From NCBI RefSeq assembly GCF_008107695.1, contig NZ_VIRG01000070.1, positions 682,001 to 746,000 of the forward strand: a stretch of 64,000 nt of DNA. The letters are read 5' to 3'. The DNA is from Stappia sp. BW2 (GTDB lineage Bacteria > Pseudomonadota > Alphaproteobacteria > Rhizobiales > Stappiaceae). How positions within the stretch are numbered: the first letter of the stretch is position 1; each line of letters opens with the position of its first letter. Both the position numbers and the translations under genes were made by a program. Shown piece by piece: positions 61,539-64,000 of this stretch. Under the pieces are notes generated by a model. It made no database searches. It saw only the letters and a list, made by a program, of their open reading frames with translations, and was not told the origin of the DNA.

Positions 61539-62531
61539 ATGAAATTGCTCAAGTCACTTCTGGCGGCAACTGCAGTCGCCGCCGTCTGCTTCGCCGCACC
61601 GGCCAGTGCAGCGGAAAAGCGCATCGCCCTTGTCGTCAAGGCGCTCGGCATCGGCTTCTTTGAAGCTGCCGCCAAGGGCGCGGAAGAAGCTGCCGAGGAA
61701 CTCGGCGACGTCGAGATCATCTACACCGGCCCGACCGACACGACCGCAGAAGGTCAGATCGAAGTCATCAACGCGCTGATCGCCCAGAAGGTGGATGCCA
61801 TCGCGATCTCCGCCAACGATCAGGACGCCCTGGTTCCGGCCCTGAAAAAGGCCATGGACCGCGGCATTACCGTGATTTCCTGGGACAGCGGTGTTGCACC
61901 GGAAGGCCGTCAGCTTCACCTCAACCCGTCGTCCAATCCGCTGATCGGCAACATGATCATCAAGCTGGCCGCCGATCACCTGCCCGATGGCGGCGATGTC
62001 GCCGTCCTGTCCGCGTCCGCCACCGCCACGAACCAGAACATCTGGATCGAGGAAATGAACAAGGTGAAGGACAATTATCCGGGCATCAACGTGGTCGCCA
62101 CCGTCTATGGCGACGACCTTGCCGACAAGTCCTATCGTGAAGCCCAGGGCCTGATGCAGACCTATCCGGACCTGAAGGCGATCATCGCACCGACCTCCGT
62201 TGGCATCGTGGCTGCGGCACAGGCTGTTTCTGATGCTGAAAAAGCCGGCCAGGTCAATGTGACCGGTCTCGGCCTGCCGTCCGAAATGGCCGGTCACATC
62301 AAGTCCGGTGCGTCCAAGTCCTTCGCGATCTGGAACCCGATTGACCTCGGTTATTCCGCAACCATGCTGGCCTACAACCTCGCCACCGGTGCGGCGGAAG
62401 CCAAGCCGGGTGCGGAAATCCCGATGGGCCGTATGGGCACGCTGACGCTTGACGAAAACAATGAAGGCGCGATGGCCGATCCGTTTGTCTACGACAGCTC
62501 CAACATCGACGACTTCAAGGACATTTTCTAA
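61539..62531 (+). CDS. rhaS: Rhamnose ABC transporter substrate-binding protein
   Basis: This 330-residue periplasmic binding protein has a Sec signal (1-24, cut after PASA). It belongs to the sugar-binding peripla_BP_4/LacI-like group (FFEAAAKGAEEAAEELG, SANDQDALVPALKKAMDRGI). Its place between rhaR and rhaT identifies the substrate as rhamnose. GGGAGG lies upstream of ATG 61539. A strong hairpin follows, which usually stabilises this transcript and lowers expression of the downstream ATPase. Confidence 0.92.
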   Translation: MKLLKSLLAATAVAAVCFAAPASAAEKRIALVVKALGIGFFEAAAKGAEEAAEELGDVEIIYTGPTDTTAEGQIEVINALIAQKVDAIAISANDQDALVPALKKAMDRGITVISWDSGVAPEGRQLHLNPSSNPLIGNMIIKLAADHLPDGGDVAVLSASATATNQNIWIEEMNKVKDNYPGINVVATVYGDDLADKSYREAQGLMQTYPDLKAIIAPTSVGIVAAAQAVSDAEKAGQVNVTGLGLPSEMAGHIKSGASKSFAIWNPIDLGYSATMLAYNLATGAAEAKPGAEIPMGRMGTLTLDENNEGAMADPFVYDSSNIDDFKDIF

Positions 62532-62565
62532 GCTGGTCGCCACGACCGGACGTTAGAAACCTGTC

Positions 62566-62594
62566 AGACCCGGTGCGCGCGGCACCGGGTCTTT
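62566..62594 (+). other. Hairpin between rhaS and rhaT
   Basis: An 11-base perfect stem AGACCCGGTGC (62566-62576) / GCACCGGGTCT (62582-62592) is followed by TTAAAA. It can act as an mRNA-stabilising or partially terminating element so that the binding protein is made in excess over the ATPase. Confidence 0.7.
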
Positions 62595-62626
62595 AAAACC
62601 AGCAACGAAACTCCAGGCTCCGGGAC

Positions 62627-64000
62627 ATGGTCATGCTTGCGAACACGCAGGGCATAGCGGACACGCATCCGCAAACGGGAGACGGCACGGGGCCGGTACT
62701 GACCCTCAGCGGCATCTCCAAATCATTCCCCGGCGTAAAGGCGCTTTCCGAAGTTTCGCTGGAGCTTTTCCCAGGGGAAGTCACGGCTCTGGTGGGCGAG
62801 AATGGTGCTGGAAAATCCACCATCGTGAAGATCCTGACCGGCATCTATCAGCCGGACGAGGGAACGATCTCGATCAACGGCACCCCGGTTTCCTTTCCAA
62901 CCGCGCAGGATGCGGGCCGGGCAGGGGTGACGGCCATCCACCAGGAAACCGTTCTGTTCGATGACCTGTCGGTGGCGGAAAACATCTTCATCGGCCATGC
63001 GCCGAAAACGCGTTTCGGGCTGATCGACCGCAAGGAAATGCTGCGCAAGGCACAAGCTCTGCTTGAGCGGATCGGTGCGAGGATCGATCCACATGTTACG
63101 CTGAAAGACCTCGGAATTGCCAACAAGCACCTTGTGGCGATTGCCCGGGCGCTCTCCATCGACGCCAAGATTGTCATCATGGATGAGCCGACCGCCTCGC
63201 TCTCCCACAAGGAAATCGAAGAAACCTACGAACTGGTGGAACGCCTGAAGGCCGAGGGTAAGGCGATCCTCTTCATCAGCCACAAGTTCGACGAGATCTT
63301 CCGCATTGCGGACCGCTACACGGTTTTCCGCGACGGCCAGATGGTCGGCACAGGCAAGATCGAGGAGGTGTCCGAACAGGAGCTGGTCAAGCTCATGGTC
63401 GGCCGCTCAGTCGACCAGGTTTTCCCGAAACGAGCGCCGCTGCTTGGCAAGGAAGTGCTGAAAGTCGTCGGCTACTGCCACCCCACCGAATTCGAGGATA
63501 TCGGTTTTACGTTGCGCGCGGGCGAGATCCTCGGGTTCTACGGTCTGGTCGGAGCCGGGCGCAGCGAATTCATGCAGGCGCTGTTCGGTGTGACCAAACC
63601 CTCCAAGGGCGCAATCCGCATTGACGACACCATTGCCGTCATCCGCGACCCCTACGAGGCCATCCGGCACGGCATCGTCTATGTTCCCGAAGACCGGGGC
63701 AAACAGGGCGCCATCAAGGGTCTGCCCATCTTCCAGAATGTCTCGTTGCCGTCGCTCAAGGAAACCTCGCACAAGGGGTTTCTGCGGCTTGCAGAGGAAT
63801 TCAAACTGGCCCGCGATTATACGCAGCGGCTGGATTTGCGTGCGGCAGCACTCGATCAGGATATAGGCGAACTGTCAGGGGGCAACCAGCAGAAGGTCGT
63901 CATCGCCAAATGGCTTGCGACCAAGCCGAGAGTGATCATCCTGGACGAGCCGACCAAGGGCATCGACATCGGGTCCAAGGCCGCCGTGCATGAATTCATG
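62627..64000 (+). CDS. rhaT: Rhamnose ABC transporter ATPase (3' partial)
   Basis: 458 codons are visible before the window ends in frame. The product is a double ATPase of the sugar-importer (RbsA/MglA) class. The first domain has Walker A GENGAGKST at about 57-65 and Walker B IVIMDEPTASLS. The second domain carries the linker GFYGLVGAGRSEFMQALFG, the signature LSGGNQQKVVIAKW and Walker B IILDEPTKGIDIG, as in Rhizobium RhaT. ATG 62627 or ATG 62633 may be the start. Neither has a strong Shine-Dalgarno. rhaP, rhaQ, rhaU and rhaK are expected beyond 64000. Confidence 0.92.
   Translation, partial: MVMLANTQGIADTHPQTGDGTGPVLTLSGISKSFPGVKALSEVSLELFPGEVTALVGENGAGKSTIVKILTGIYQPDEGTISINGTPVSFPTAQDAGRAGVTAIHQETVLFDDLSVAENIFIGHAPKTRFGLIDRKEMLRKAQALLERIGARIDPHVTLKDLGIANKHLVAIARALSIDAKIVIMDEPTASLSHKEIEETYELVERLKAEGKAILFISHKFDEIFRIADRYTVFRDGQMVGTGKIEEVSEQELVKLMVGRSVDQVFPKRAPLLGKEVLKVVGYCHPTEFEDIGFTLRAGEILGFYGLVGAGRSEFMQALFGVTKPSKGAIRIDDTIAVIRDPYEAIRHGIVYVPEDRGKQGAIKGLPIFQNVSLPSLKETSHKGFLRLAEEFKLARDYTQRLDLRAAALDQDIGELSGGNQQKVVIAKWLATKPRVIILDEPTKGIDIGSKAAVHEFM

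Noticed and set aside
1..64000. CRISPR arrays, tRNA or rRNA genes, transposases
   Set aside because: None was recognised by eye. Regular direct repeats with spacers, cloverleaf signatures and transposase motifs were all absent. Weak or degraded copies could be missed without a computed search.

Overview
The window looks like chromosomal DNA of a GC-rich alphaproteobacterium. The evidence is the GC-rich codon use, a LexA site of the alphaproteobacterial GAAC-N7 type on recA, a Rhizobium-type rhamnose operon, a eukaryote-like homodimeric NADP-isocitrate dehydrogenase and two intergenic palindromic repeats of kinds common in the class. A marine Stappiaceae-like (Roseibium/Labrenzia) source is my inference. 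No rRNA or tRNA gene, CRISPR array or intact insertion sequence was seen.

Layout. 1-4.8 kb: distal part of a quinohemoprotein amine dehydrogenase (qhp) operon: gamma subunit, beta subunit, exporter, leader protease and AraC regulator. 4.7-7.1 kb: two VOC/glyoxalase proteins, a TetR regulator with twin operators, and a lipoprotein. 7.2-10.9 kb: a minus-strand three-gene operon of unknown function (TelA-like helical protein, single-span membrane protein, coiled-coil protein with a Gly-rich tail), divergent from a large MscS-type channel (11.2-13.7 kb). 13.8-15.7 kb: pseudouridine degradation (psuK, psuG). 15.9-20.3 kb: methyltransferase, PEGA lipoprotein, then an AT-rich stretch with an HNH protein and an orphan. 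20.3-26.1 kb: SOS-controlled recA, alaS and a cyclic-nucleotide-regulated K+ channel. 26.1-30.1 kb: small exported protein, a fetA-fetB-GST operon and icd. 30.3-32.5 kb: Rrf2 regulator divergent from an MFS exporter, with a strong palindrome between them, and a methyltransferase stub. 32.7-37.1 kb: transglutaminase-like protein and a 1016-residue degenerate-cyclase/ATPase/TPR regulator. 37.6-39.3 kb: periplasmic chorismate mutase and a cobalamin riboswitch driving a lone CbiM. 39.5-43 kb: LysR/cupin/membrane protein set, HAD phosphatase and a winged-helix-like unknown. 43-50.3 kb: monomeric IDH, TrmJ-like methyltransferase, glutamate racemase, EAL-CBS-GGDEF protein and rpsD. 50.3-56.8 kb: Gmad2-LysM protein, TAXI-TRAP transporter, sulfatase and LysR regulator. 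56.9-64 kb: divergent rhamnose regulon (rhaI, rhaD / rhaR, rhaS, rhaT...), cut by the window end.

How the genes work together. The qhp genes make a periplasmic amine dehydrogenase whose gamma subunit is cross-linked in the cytoplasm, exported and trimmed. The rha genes import rhamnose and cleave it to DHAP and lactaldehyde/lactate. The neighbouring sulfatase with a TAXI-TRAP importer may extend the same area to sulfated substrates. Two unrelated NADP-isocitrate dehydrogenases lie 13 kb apart, and both carry a TTGTATAC-type element upstream. The least explained parts are the TelA-like three-gene operon, the AT-rich HNH/orphan segment before recA, and the transglutaminase-like/degenerate-cyclase pair.
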